A model generated the notes under the pieces. The model made no database searches. It saw only the letters and a program-made list of their open reading frames with translations, and was not told the DNA's origin. Below, one piece after another: positions 32,354-40,260 of a DNA stretch of 40,260 nucleotides (positions are counted from its first letter, which is position 1; each line of letters starts with the position of its first letter). Source of the stretch: Pedobacter panaciterrae (lineage in GTDB: Bacteria; Bacteroidota; Bacteroidia; Sphingobacteriales; Sphingobacteriaceae); assembly GCF_001636695.1 (NCBI RefSeq), contig NZ_LGEL01000045.1, forward strand, positions 1 through 40,260, written 5' to 3'. Position numbers and translations under genes: made by a program.

Positions 32354-33640
32354 ATGAATTACGAGCAAACCATTGATTATTTATACCGCAAGCTACCAAT
32401 GTTTACCAGAGTTGGTGCTATTGCCTTTAAAAAGGATTTACATAATACTATCGCCATGTGCGAAAGACTGGATAATCCACAAAATAAATTTAAAACGATA
32501 CACATAGGCGGCACAAATGGGAAGGGTTCTACCTCCCATATGCTTGCCGCCATTTTTCAACAGGCCGGTTATAAAACCGGATTGTATACCTCTCCTCATT
32601 TAAAAGATTTCAGAGAACGCATTAGAATTAACGGGGAGATGGTTTCTAAGGACTTCGTTGTAGATTTTGTAGAGCAACAGCAAGAAATCATTGAAGAAAT
32701 TAGCCCTTCCTTTTTTGAAGTAACTGTGGCTATGGCATTTTCATATTTTTCTGAGCAGAATGTGGATATCGCTATCATAGAAGTTGGCTTAGGTGGCCGT
32801 TTAGATTCAACAAACATTATAACTCCGGAACTATCCGTAATTACCAACATAAGTCTTGATCATACCAATATCCTGGGTAATACATTAAAGGAAATTGCGG
32901 GAGAAAAAGCTGGAATTATAAAGCCCGGCATTCCAGTAGTAATCGGAGAGAGCGATCCGGAAACCGATCAGGTTTTTATTCAGAAAGCAAAAGAAACACA
33001 AAGCTCCATTCTTTTTGCTGATCAACAAATGCAAATTAGCAAGTCAATTAAGGAGGATGAATATTTAAATGTTTCCATCTCACAGAATGGAAATTTGTTA
33101 ATTGAAAATCTCTTGCTTGATCTTACCGGCAGGTATCAATTAAAAAATATTTTAACCGTTTTCCAAGCAGTCCGGACTTTAAGAACATTAGGCTTTAACA
33201 TTAGTAATAAAGCCCTTTATTCAGCTCTAAAAGACGTAAAGGAGCTAACAGGCTTAATGGGACGTTGGCAAATACTAAGTAAAAACCCTTTGATAGTTTG
33301 TGATACCGGACATAATATTGCAGGTATAAAAGAAGTGATACAAAATATTAATGATACCCCACATGACAAACTTCATGTTGTAATTGGGATGGTTAAGGAT
33401 AAGGACATTAGTGGTGTATTAGATCTTCTTCCTACAAAAGCTACTTATTATTTTTGCCAACCTCAGCTTGAAAGAGCACTATCAGCCCGGGAGCTGGCAA
33501 ATGAAGCAGAAAAACATGGATTAAAAGGATCAGTATTCTCAACCGTTGAACTTGCGATAAATGCAGCCAGAAAAAATGCAAATACTCATGACCTCATTTA
33601 TATAGGAGGAAGTACTTTTGTAGTGGCCGAAATACCATAA
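32354..33640 (+). CDS. folC: folylpolyglutamate / dihydrofolate synthase
   Basis: Cytoplasmic Mur-ligase-like enzyme that adds glutamate to dihydropteroate and/or folates. At 428 aa it is normal. The ATP loop is GGTNGKGSTSHML (residues 52-64), followed by TGLYTSPHLKDFRERIRING, the metal/ligand region VGLGGRLDSTNIITPELSVITNISLDHTNILG, the linker segment GEKAGIIKPGIPVV and the C-terminal CDTGHNIAGIKEVI. One gene often does both reactions in Bacteroidota. It follows the energy-transducer genes; such linkage looks positional rather than functional. Confidence 0.95.
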   Translation: MNYEQTIDYLYRKLPMFTRVGAIAFKKDLHNTIAMCERLDNPQNKFKTIHIGGTNGKGSTSHMLAAIFQQAGYKTGLYTSPHLKDFRERIRINGEMVSKDFVVDFVEQQQEIIEEISPSFFEVTVAMAFSYFSEQNVDIAIIEVGLGGRLDSTNIITPELSVITNISLDHTNILGNTLKEIAGEKAGIIKPGIPVVIGESDPETDQVFIQKAKETQSSILFADQQMQISKSIKEDEYLNVSISQNGNLLIENLLLDLTGRYQLKNILTVFQAVRTLRTLGFNISNKALYSALKDVKELTGLMGRWQILSKNPLIVCDTGHNIAGIKEVIQNINDTPHDKLHVVIGMVKDKDISGVLDLLPTKATYYFCQPQLERALSARELANEAEKHGLKGSVFSTVELAINAARKNANTHDLIYIGGSTFVVAEIP

Positions 33641-33756
33641 AAACTTTACAATAGATAAAAGGATACTTATCTCGAAGTAATTAACTTTATACCCCCTAAC
33701 AAACCTAATGAAGCATAGAACTTTCACTTCATAAAATTCTAAAATATTCAACAAAA

Positions 33757-35421
33757 ATGATGAAAAGAATTATTCTTTTATTTACCATTTTAGCTTTATT
33801 CTCTACAGGATCTATAGCTCAAAAAAAGACAGTAACTCCCAAAAACGCATCTTCCAATCCATTAAACAGACCAAAATTAGTGGTAGGATTAGTTGTAGAT
33901 CAAATGAGATGGGATTATCTGTATCGTTACTACAGCAGATATTCAAACGGCGGATTTAAGCGGATGATAAATGAAGGATTCTCTGCTGAAAATACATTTA
34001 TTCCATATACTCCTACCTATACAGCATGTGGGCACTCAAGTATCTACACAGGATCAGTTCCTGCCATTAATGGTATAATTGGAAATGATTGGTATGATCC
34101 GCAATTAAAACGTGGAGTTTATTGTGCTGAAGATACCACAGTTAAAACAGTGGGGAGTAACACCAGGGCTGGCTTAATGTCTCCTAAGAACCTACTTACC
34201 ACAACAATAACTGATGAGCTTCGCCTGGCAACAAACTTTAAAAGTAAAGTAATTGGTATATCGTTAAAGGATCGTGGTTCAATTTTACCGGCTGGCCACT
34301 CGGCTAATGCTGCCTATTGGTTTGATGGCGGAACTGGTGACTGGATTACCAGTACACATTACATGACTCAGTTACCATCATGGCTTGTAGATTATAACAA
34401 ATTGAAAATGGCAGACAAGTATTTTGAGAAGAATTGGAATACATTATATCCGATTGAAACTTATGATCAAAGTACTGCTGACAATAAAGATTATGAAGGA
34501 AAATCAAGGGGAGAACAGACACCTACTTTTCCTCACCCTTTCAAATTGTATGCGGGCAAGAACTATGATATGATAAAAAGTTCTCCCTATGGAAATACCA
34601 TGACTTTAGAATTAGCTGAACTGGCTATAAATTCAGAGAATCTTGGTCAGGGAAGTTCAACCGATTTTCTTGCTGTCAGCTGCTCTGCAACTGACTACGT
34701 TGGACATCAGTATGGGCCTAATTCAATAGAAGCAGAAGATACATACCTGAGATTAGATAAGGATTTAGAGCAATTCTTTAATTACCTGGATACTAAGATC
34801 GGCAAAGGAAACTACCTTATATTTTTATCCGCTGATCATGGGGCAGCTCATGTTCCAGGTTTTATGGCTGAAAACAAACTTCCTGGAGGACTATTCAATG
34901 ACTCCCCGGTTATAAAAAGTTTAAACACTACAATTGAAGAGAAATTTAAAGTTAAAAAGGCAATTATCACTTCTACTAATAGCCAATTTTACTTCAATCA
35001 TCAGGCAATTAAGGATGCCAATGCCGACTTTGATGCAATAAAAGCATTGGCAATTGAAACGCTAAAAGAACAGGATGGCATTATGGATGCTGTAGACCTT
35101 AGTAAATTGGCCAGCTCTACCCTACCTGCACCAATAAAGATGGCAATTACCAATGGATATAATGCACGCAGAAGTGGAGATATCTATTATATACTAAAAT
35201 CTAATTACTTCGAAGGAGGTAAAACAGGGACAACTCACGGCGCATGGTTCCCTTATGATTCACACATTCCATGTGTATTTATGGGATGGAACGTAAAACC
35301 CGGAAAAACAAATAAAACTCATTATATGACAGATATAGCAGCTACCCTGGCTGCAATGCTTCATATCCAGATGCCTAGTGGCTGTATAGGTGAACCTATA
35401 ACAGAACTGACGCATCAATAA
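33757..35421 (+). CDS. pafA: alkaline phosphatase PafA
   Basis: A 554-aa secreted phosphomonoesterase of the Bacteroidota PafA type. The signal peptide ends at SIAQK (residue 21). The binuclear zinc site and nucleophile match PafA: Asp48 (VVDQMRW), nucleophile Thr89 (PTYTACGHSS), substrate-binding Asn110 (GNDWYDP), Lys171 and Arg173 (LKDRGS), then SATDYVGHQYG, SADHGAAH and the late GTTHGAWFP histidine. The spacing Asp48-Thr89 (41) and Thr89-Asn110 (21) equals that of the characterised Elizabethkingia enzyme. A threonine nucleophile rather than serine separates it from PhoA. It supplies phosphate from organic phosphate in the periplasm; known PafA enzymes are largely insensitive to phosphate. 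It ends in a strong terminator. Confidence 0.95.
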   Translation: MMKRIILLFTILALFSTGSIAQKKTVTPKNASSNPLNRPKLVVGLVVDQMRWDYLYRYYSRYSNGGFKRMINEGFSAENTFIPYTPTYTACGHSSIYTGSVPAINGIIGNDWYDPQLKRGVYCAEDTTVKTVGSNTRAGLMSPKNLLTTTITDELRLATNFKSKVIGISLKDRGSILPAGHSANAAYWFDGGTGDWITSTHYMTQLPSWLVDYNKLKMADKYFEKNWNTLYPIETYDQSTADNKDYEGKSRGEQTPTFPHPFKLYAGKNYDMIKSSPYGNTMTLELAELAINSENLGQGSSTDFLAVSCSATDYVGHQYGPNSIEAEDTYLRLDKDLEQFFNYLDTKIGKGNYLIFLSADHGAAHVPGFMAENKLPGGLFNDSPVIKSLNTTIEEKFKVKKAIITSTNSQFYFNHQAIKDANADFDAIKALAIETLKEQDGIMDAVDLSKLASSTLPAPIKMAITNGYNARRSGDIYYILKSNYFEGGKTGTTHGAWFPYDSHIPCVFMGWNVKPGKTNKTHYMTDIAATLAAMLHIQMPSGCIGEPITELTHQ

Positions 35422-35440
35422 TATTCTCTATAGATGTAAG

Positions 35441-35475
35441 AAGGCCACTCAAATAAACTTTTGAGTGGCCTTTTT
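35441..35475 (+). terminator. pafA intrinsic terminator
   Basis: AAGGCCACTCAAA pairs perfectly with TTTGAGTGGCCTT over 13 bp, with a six-base loop, then five Ts. It lies 19 bases after the stop and directly before the icmF promoter box. Confidence 0.94.
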
Positions 35476-35477
35476 GT

Positions 35478-35485
35478 TACCTTTG
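35478..35485 (+). promoter_or_regulatory. -7 promoter box of icmF
   Basis: TACCTTTG is an exact TAnnTTTG match that begins 3 bases after the terminator T-run and 30 bases before the icmF ATG. The only TTTG upstream is inside the terminator stem, at a spacing of 14. Confidence 0.5.
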
Positions 35486-35507
35486 ATTACCAATTATTAA
35501 ACCAGAT

Positions 35508-38500
35508 ATGGAACAAATTGAAATCTATAAGCCTAAACATAAAATCCGTTTTGTAACTGCAGCTGCACTATTTGACGGCCATGATGCCACAATCAACATC
35601 ATGAGAAGGATTCTTCAATCCTCCGGGGCAGAGGTGATACATTTGGGACATAATCGTTCGGTCGAGGAAGTTGTAAACTGTGCTATACAGGAAGATGTTC
35701 AGGGCATTGCCATGACTTCTTATCAGGGTGGTCATATCGAATATTTCAAATATATGTATGATTTACTTCAGGAACGTGGCGCATCTCATATCAAAATATT
35801 TGGTGGCGGCGGTGGTGTGATCTTACCTTCGGAAATTGCGGAACTACATGCTTATGGCATTACAAGAATATATTCTCCTGATGATGGGCGTAAAATGGGC
35901 TTACAGGGAATGATCAATAATATGCTTGAACAGACCGACTTTATCACTACAAAATCTTTAAATGGTGAATTAAAAACTATCCCCAAAAAAGACATCAAAA
36001 GTATTGCAGCTGCAATAACAGTTGCAGAGAATGATCCGGATGCTGCTCAATCTTTTGTAAATGAACTAAAAAGACTAACCATCAACAACAATGCTCCTGT
36101 TATTGGTATTACAGGAACAGGAGGATCAGGTAAATCATCCCTAGTTGATGAATTGGTAAGAAGATTCCTGATCGAGGTTAAAGATAAAACACTTGCAATT
36201 ATCTCAATTGATCCATCCAAACGCAAAACTGGCGGTGCTTTACTTGGAGATAGGATCAGGATGAATGCAATCAATAACCCTAGAATATACATGCGATCAT
36301 TGGCTACAAGACAAGCGAATTTAGCACTGTCAAAAAACGTACAGGAAAGTATTGATATCTGTAAAGCTGCAGGTTATGATCTAATTATAGTTGAAACTTC
36401 TGGTATTGGACAATCAGATACCGAGATAACGGAGCACTGTGATATTTCTTTATATGTAATGACTCCTGAATTTGGTGCCGCTACACAGTTAGAAAAGATT
36501 GATATGCTTGACTTTGCTGACCTTGTTGCCATCAACAAGTTCGATAAACGCGGTGCCCTGGATGCTTTACGCGATGTTCGAAAACAATTTAAGCGGAATC
36601 ATAACCTGTTCAATGCTGACGATGACAGCATTCCTGTTTATGGAACAATGGCTTCCCAGTTCAACGATCCAGGCATGAACAATCTCTTTACCGCCTTAAT
36701 GTACAAGATAAAGGAGAGGACAGGAATCGATTTTAAAGCTCGTATGGAACTTATAGGGGGAGAATCTGAAAAGATCTATATAATTCCCCCGGATAGAATA
36801 CGATACCTCGCAGAGATCGCTGAATCTAGTCAAACCTATAATGAGTGGGTAGATAAACAAACTATAATTGCTAGAAAATTGTATCAACTACAAGGTGTTA
36901 TTGATCTTTCAACTGAAGAGCGCCTAGCCAGCACCTTAAAAGAGATTTATCAGCAACTTGAGGAGCAGCTGGATGGGGAATGCAAGAAATTACTGCGTCA
37001 ATGGCCGGAAACCAAGATAAAATACCAGCAAGAGTTCTTCGTATACAAAGTAAGAGATAGAGAAATTAAGCAGCCCTTATTTTACGAATCTCTCTCTAAA
37101 TTACTAATTCCAAAAGTATCTCTTCCCCGTTATAAGGATTGGGGCGATATTCTGAACTGGTTGCTGACAGAGAACGTACCAGGTGAGTTTCCTTACGCTG
37201 CAGGTGTTTTCCCCTTAAAACGAGAGGGAGAAGACCCTACCCGTATGTTTGCCGGCGAAGGAGGCCCGGAGCGAACGAATAAAAGATTTCACTATGTGTC
37301 TTTAGGCCAACCGGCCCACCGATTGTCAACAGCCTTTGATTCTGTAACTCTTTACGGGGAAGATCCACATATACGTCCTGATATTTATGGTAAAATAGGT
37401 AATTCCGGTGTAAGCATAGCAACCCTTGATGATGCTAAAAAACTATATTCCGGTTTTGATCTTTGTGCTCCGTCAACCTCAGTATCAATGACGATAAATG
37501 GTCCGGCTCCTATGTTATTAGGCTTTTTCATGAATGCAGCAATAGATCAGCAATGTGAGAAATATATAATTGAAAATGGATTACAAAAGGAAGTAGAAAG
37601 CAAAATTCTTTCCATATATAAAAATCAGCAAAGGCCGGCATATAATGGGCCCTTACCTGAAGGAAATGATGGCCTTGGATTAATGCTTCTGGGAGTAACC
37701 GGAGATCAGGTATTACCGGCAGACGTATACGCTAAAATTAAAGCCTATGCAATAAGTACTGTTCGTGGTACTGTACAGGCAGATATCCTTAAAGAAGATC
37801 AGGCGCAAAACACCTGTATTTTCTCTACTGAATTTGCACTTAGAATGATGGGCGACATTCAAAACTATTTCATTACCGAAAAAGTACGTAACTTCTATTC
37901 GGTATCAATCTCCGGATATCATATTGCTGAAGCAGGTGCAAATCCAATATCTCAACTCGCTTTTACGTTGAGTAATGGTTTTACTTTTGTTGAATATTAT
38001 CTTAGCAGAGGAATGAATATTGATGATTTTGCTCCTAATCTTTCTTTCTTCTTCTCTAATGGCATCGACCCTGAATATTCAGTGATTGGTCGTGTAGCAA
38101 GACGTATATGGGCTAAAGCCATTAGAAACAAATACAGAGGAAATGACAGGTCTCAAAAACTGAAATACCATATCCAGACCTCTGGACGTTCATTACATGC
38201 GCAGGAAATAGATTTTAACGATATACGAACAACCTTGCAAGCACTATACGCAATCTACGACAACTGTAACTCACTGCATACCAACGCCTATGATGAAGCG
38301 ATAACTACCCCAACAGAAGAATCTGTGCGCAGGGCTATGGCCATTCAGCTTATTATTAACAGGGAACTAGGTTTAGCTAAAAATGAAAACCCATTACAAG
38401 GAGCCTTTATTATTGAAGATTTGACTGATCTTGTGGAGGAGGCAGTATTATTAGAATTTAAGCGTATTAATGACAGAGGAGGAGTATTAGGGGCAATGGA

Positions 38501-38864
38501 GACTATGTATCAACGCGGTAAGATTCAGGAAGAAAGCCTATACTACGAGACATTGAAACACACTGGCGAATATCCAATAGTAGGTGTAAATACCTTTCTA
38601 AATAAAAATGGTTCACCTACAATCATACCAGGTGAGGTAATAAGAGCAACGGAACAAGAAAAACAATATCAAATTACGACGCTTAAAGCCTTTCAGGATA
38701 GGAATGCAAGTTTGTCAACATTGGCGCTAAAGAAGCTTCAAAAAACAGCTATTGCCGGAGAGAATATATTTAATGAACTTATGGAAGTATGTAAGATATG
38801 TTCATTGGGACAAATTTCTAACTCACTTTATGAAGTAGGTGGTCAATATAGACGAAACATGTAA
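35508..38864 (+). CDS. icmF: fused isobutyryl-CoA mutase (B12 domain, G-protein chaperone, mutase)
   Basis: A 1118-aa adenosylcobalamin enzyme that interconverts isobutyryl-CoA and n-butyryl-CoA (branched-chain or butyrate metabolism). The order of parts identifies IcmF rather than ordinary methylmalonyl-CoA mutase. A B12-binding domain comes first (about 10-145), with cobalt-ligand His25 in [11 protein letters not shown] MeaB-like GTPase follows (about 195-410), with P-loop GTGGSGKS (203-210), [19 protein letters not shown] and NKFDKRG. A linker and the TIM-barrel mutase (about 550-1118) complete it, with [26 protein letters not shown] and [16 protein letters not shown]. Phe568 in AGVFPLKR fits the IcmF branch, where methylmalonyl-CoA mutase has Tyr; this needs alignment. 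The gene has its own promoter box and is followed directly by a palindromic terminator. Confidence 0.93.
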   Translation: MEQIEIYKPKHKIRFVTAAALFDGHDATINIMRRILQSSGAEVIHLGHNRSVEEVVNCAIQEDVQGIAMTSYQGGHIEYFKYMYDLLQERGASHIKIFGGGGGVILPSEIAELHAYGITRIYSPDDGRKMGLQGMINNMLEQTDFITTKSLNGELKTIPKKDIKSIAAAITVAENDPDAAQSFVNELKRLTINNNAPVIGITGTGGSGKSSLVDELVRRFLIEVKDKTLAIISIDPSKRKTGGALLGDRIRMNAINNPRIYMRSLATRQANLALSKNVQESIDICKAAGYDLIIVETSGIGQSDTEITEHCDISLYVMTPEFGAATQLEKIDMLDFADLVAINKFDKRGALDALRDVRKQFKRNHNLFNADDDSIPVYGTMASQFNDPGMNNLFTALMYKIKERTGIDFKARMELIGGESEKIYIIPPDRIRYLAEIAESSQTYNEWVDKQTIIARKLYQLQGVIDLSTEERLASTLKEIYQQLEEQLDGECKKLLRQWPETKIKYQQEFFVYKVRDREIKQPLFYESLSKLLIPKVSLPRYKDWGDILNWLLTENVPGEFPYAAGVFPLKREGEDPTRMFAGEGGPERTNKRFHYVSLGQPAHRLSTAFDSVTLYGEDPHIRPDIYGKIGNSGVSIATLDDAKKLYSGFDLCAPSTSVSMTINGPAPMLLGFFMNAAIDQQCEKYIIENGLQKEVESKILSIYKNQQRPAYNGPLPEGNDGLGLMLLGVTGDQVLPADVYAKIKAYAISTVRGTVQADILKEDQAQNTCIFSTEFALRMMGDIQNYFITEKVRNFYSVSISGYHIAEAGANPISQLAFTLSNGFTFVEYYLSRGMNIDDFAPNLSFFFSNGIDPEYSVIGRVARRIWAKAIRNKYRGNDRSQKLKYHIQTSGRSLHAQEIDFNDIRTTLQALYAIYDNCNSLHTNAYDEAITTPTEESVRRAMAIQLIINRELGLAKNENPLQGAFIIEDLTDLVEEAVLLEFKRINDRGGVLGAMETMYQRGKIQEESLYYETLKHTGEYPIVGVNTFLNKNGSPTIIPGEVIRATEQEKQYQITTLKAFQDRNASLSTLALKKLQKTAIAGENIFNELMEVCKICSLGQISNSLYEVGGQYRRNM

Positions 38865-38865
38865 T

Positions 38866-38914
38866 AAATACTAAAAAAGCCTGAGTTTAATAAACTCAGG
38901 CTTTTTTAGTATTT
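38866..38914. terminator. 49-nt perfect palindromic bidirectional terminator
   Basis: The arms at 38866-38889 and 38891-38914 are perfect 24-base reverse complements around a single base. The GC core GCCTGAG/CTCAGGC is flanked by A-runs and T-runs, so it reads as a terminator on both strands. It lies between icmF (plus) and the desaturase (minus), starting one base after the icmF stop. Confidence 0.93.
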
Positions 38915-38932
38915 ATCAAAAGATATAATTTC

Positions 38933-39913
38933 TTACTTATGTATCCAGCTGAATTTATATTCCATTGTTGGATTACTCATTCTTTCAGCTACACGCAATA
39001 ATCTACTAGGCAAAGCCATGATATAATCACGTGCTTTTTCGCCAGCTTCATTCAAATCACGCATGCTATCCAATTTCCATTCTTCAATTAACTGCTGCAT
39101 AATCTCTACGTAATCAATTGCTGTATATACACCTAAGCGTTGAGCAGCATCAGTAAAGTGACCAAATGTCTGTCCAATCTTCATACCCATTTCACGTAAA
39201 AAGTGAGCAGGCATTACGATCTTCTTCCTCATCATATCTTCAAAAGCGATCATCGCCTCATTAGGATCAACTTCAAATATCTTTGACATAAAGTCTTTAT
39301 ATGCTTTTGCATGTCGTGCTTCATCAGAAGCAATTACTCCACACATTTTTGAAAGTAAAGTATCTCCGTCCTTTTTGGCTAAAGATGCCACTCTTCTGTG
39401 AGAAATATTCGTTGCTAATTCCTGAAAACTAGTATATATAAAGTTTCTATATGGATCATGGCCAGTTCCTATATCAAATCCATCTGCAATCAGATACTGC
39501 GTTGATATTTCCATCTGGTGCATATCAACACGTCCGGATAAATAAAGATATTTATTTAGCAAATCACCATGTCTGTTTTCTTCCGCAGTCCAGTGACGTA
39601 CCCATTTCATCCATCCACCTTGTTCATTTCTAGTAATTCCATCCACCATACAAAGCCATGACTCATAAGTCGGCAATGCTTCTTCTGTAATCGTATCGCC
39701 GATTAAAACAGCTACAAGATCATAAGAAAGATCTTTAGCATTCTCACGTAATAACTTTATATCCTGGTAGAATGTCTCACTAGTAGAATCAGGCAAAAAA
39801 TCAGATGGCTGCCAATTTGTATCAATCGGTTTCAGGTATGTTTCCATCATATCAAGCATATAGCCTTCTATATGTAACATTACTTCCCTTCTCTTTTCCG
39901 CGAATAAATTCAT
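38933..39913 (-). CDS. acyl-ACP desaturase (plant-type soluble diiron desaturase)
   Basis: A 326-aa cytoplasmic ferritin-like diiron enzyme that introduces a cis double bond in acyl chains bound to acyl carrier protein, using oxygen and reduced ferredoxin. The diiron ligands are recognisable as two EExH-type motifs: EENRHG (Glu112, His115) and SDEARH (Glu198, His201), with additional Glu near 78 and Glu165 in SFQELATNISHRR. The WMKWVRHWTAEENRHGDLLNKYLYLSGRVD block and the GHDPYRNFIYTSFQE block are family signatures. No membrane helices are present, unlike DesA/OLE1 types. Likely product is a monounsaturated fatty acid for membrane fluidity. Its promoter region carries an inverted repeat over the -7 box. 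Confidence 0.94.
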   Translation of the reverse strand: MNLFAEKRREVMLHIEGYMLDMMETYLKPIDTNWQPSDFLPDSTSETFYQDIKLLRENAKDLSYDLVAVLIGDTITEEALPTYESWLCMVDGITRNEQGGWMKWVRHWTAEENRHGDLLNKYLYLSGRVDMHQMEISTQYLIADGFDIGTGHDPYRNFIYTSFQELATNISHRRVASLAKKDGDTLLSKMCGVIASDEARHAKAYKDFMSKIFEVDPNEAMIAFEDMMRKKIVMPAHFLREMGMKIGQTFGHFTDAAQRLGVYTAIDYVEIMQQLIEEWKLDSMRDLNEAGEKARDYIMALPSRLLRVAERMSNPTMEYKFSWIHK

Positions 39914-39934
39914 TCGTTAATATTATTTAAATTT

Positions 39935-39947
39935 GTATCAAAGATAC
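39935..39947 (-). promoter_or_regulatory. desaturase promoter with overlapping inverted repeat
   Basis: On the minus strand TATCTTTG (39946-39939) is an exact TAnnTTTG match, 25 bases before the desaturase ATG. It sits inside the inverted repeat GTATC-AAA-GATAC (39935-39947), a position where a bound repressor would block transcription. Confidence 0.5.
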
Positions 39948-40097
39948 CAAAATTATTGCATAAAGATAGTTACACAAGCACTTTATTAAGAAATAATCTA
40001 AGGACTTATTATACTATTCTATCGAGGATTATATAAGGTATTGATCAGCATAAAAATAGCTATAAACGAGAAATTTCTTCTGGAAAGGTTATAAACA

Positions 40098-40129
40098 CAA
40101 AAACCCTGTAGTGTTAGCTACAGGGTTTT
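40098..40129 (-). terminator. rRNA operon terminator
   Basis: Read on the minus strand, AAAACCCTGTAG pairs perfectly with CTACAGGGTTTT over 12 bp with a six-base loop, followed by TTTTTGTG. It lies about 10 bases after the 5S rRNA 3' end. Confidence 0.88.
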
Positions 40130-40138
40130 GATTAAGAT

Positions 40139-40241
<103 letters not shown>

Positions 40242-40260
40242 CTGTCTCTTATACACATCT
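40242..40260 (-). other. Tn5 mosaic end (Nextera adapter remnant)
   Basis: CTGTCTCTTATACACATCT is the exact inverse of the first 19 bases of the window. It interrupts the 5S gene and is untrimmed adapter. Confidence 0.95.

Noticed and set aside
35508-38864. Annotation as methylmalonyl-CoA mutase
   Set aside because: The N-terminal B12 domain followed by an internal GTPase and then the mutase barrel is the IcmF order; methylmalonyl-CoA mutase has the B12 domain at the C-terminus and no GTPase.

Overview
This 40.26-kb window looks like chromosomal DNA from a Bacteroidota bacterium, most likely Sphingobacteriaceae and close to Pedobacter. The DNA is AT-rich. Most starts lack a Shine-Dalgarno sequence, and several genes carry the Bacteroidota -7 promoter box TAnnTTTG. 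Gene content also fits: a SusC/FhuA-type receptor with an N-terminal carboxypeptidase-like domain, a PafA phosphatase, an HU-CCDC81/SPOR protein, a PyrR-PyrB pair and a Bacteroidota-style 5S rRNA. The genus is an inference. Both extreme ends (1-19 and 40242-40260) are the 19-bp Tn5 mosaic end used in Nextera libraries, in inverted orientation. The window edges are therefore sequencing-library artefacts, and the right edge cuts the 5S gene.

Layout, left to right: cmk (22-702). A tripartite RND efflux operon (adaptor, pump, outer-membrane factor; 864-6663) ends in a terminator and is followed by an OmpR-type response regulator and histidine kinase (6794-8812) and a tiny secreted Lys/Ala-rich protein (8890-9099). 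On the minus strand lie serC and a divergent sigma-70 factor (9164-11129), then a LacI-family regulator (11300-12322). Next is an iron-uptake-like block: a TonB-dependent siderophore-type receptor, two PepSY membrane proteins and a GlxA-like AraC regulator (12601-18570). Then come rpsA (18823-20757), a GH20 beta-hexosaminidase (20873-22480) and pyrR-pyrB (22566-24048).

From 24182 to 32310 six genes run in one direction with very tight spacing: a giant TPR protein, a plug-less outer-membrane barrel, an HU-like/TM/SPOR protein, ExbB/TolQ, ExbD/TolR and a TonB-like protein. I read this as one trans-envelope machine driven by the proton-motive force, and it is the best candidate for an under-described system here. 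folC, pafA (alkaline phosphatase), icmF (fused isobutyryl-CoA mutase) and a convergent acyl-ACP desaturase follow, and the window ends in a truncated 5S rRNA with its terminator.

No tRNA, CRISPR array, insertion sequence or prophage was seen, and no stretch over 300 bases lacks a gene. The main non-coding signals are: paired ACCTATA palindromes upstream of the second PepSY gene; a large imperfect inverted repeat before the GlxA-like regulator; an identical 13-nt motif just before the starts of both serC and the sigma factor; a Shine-Dalgarno-like stretch before rpsA; and a 49-nt perfect palindromic terminator after icmF.
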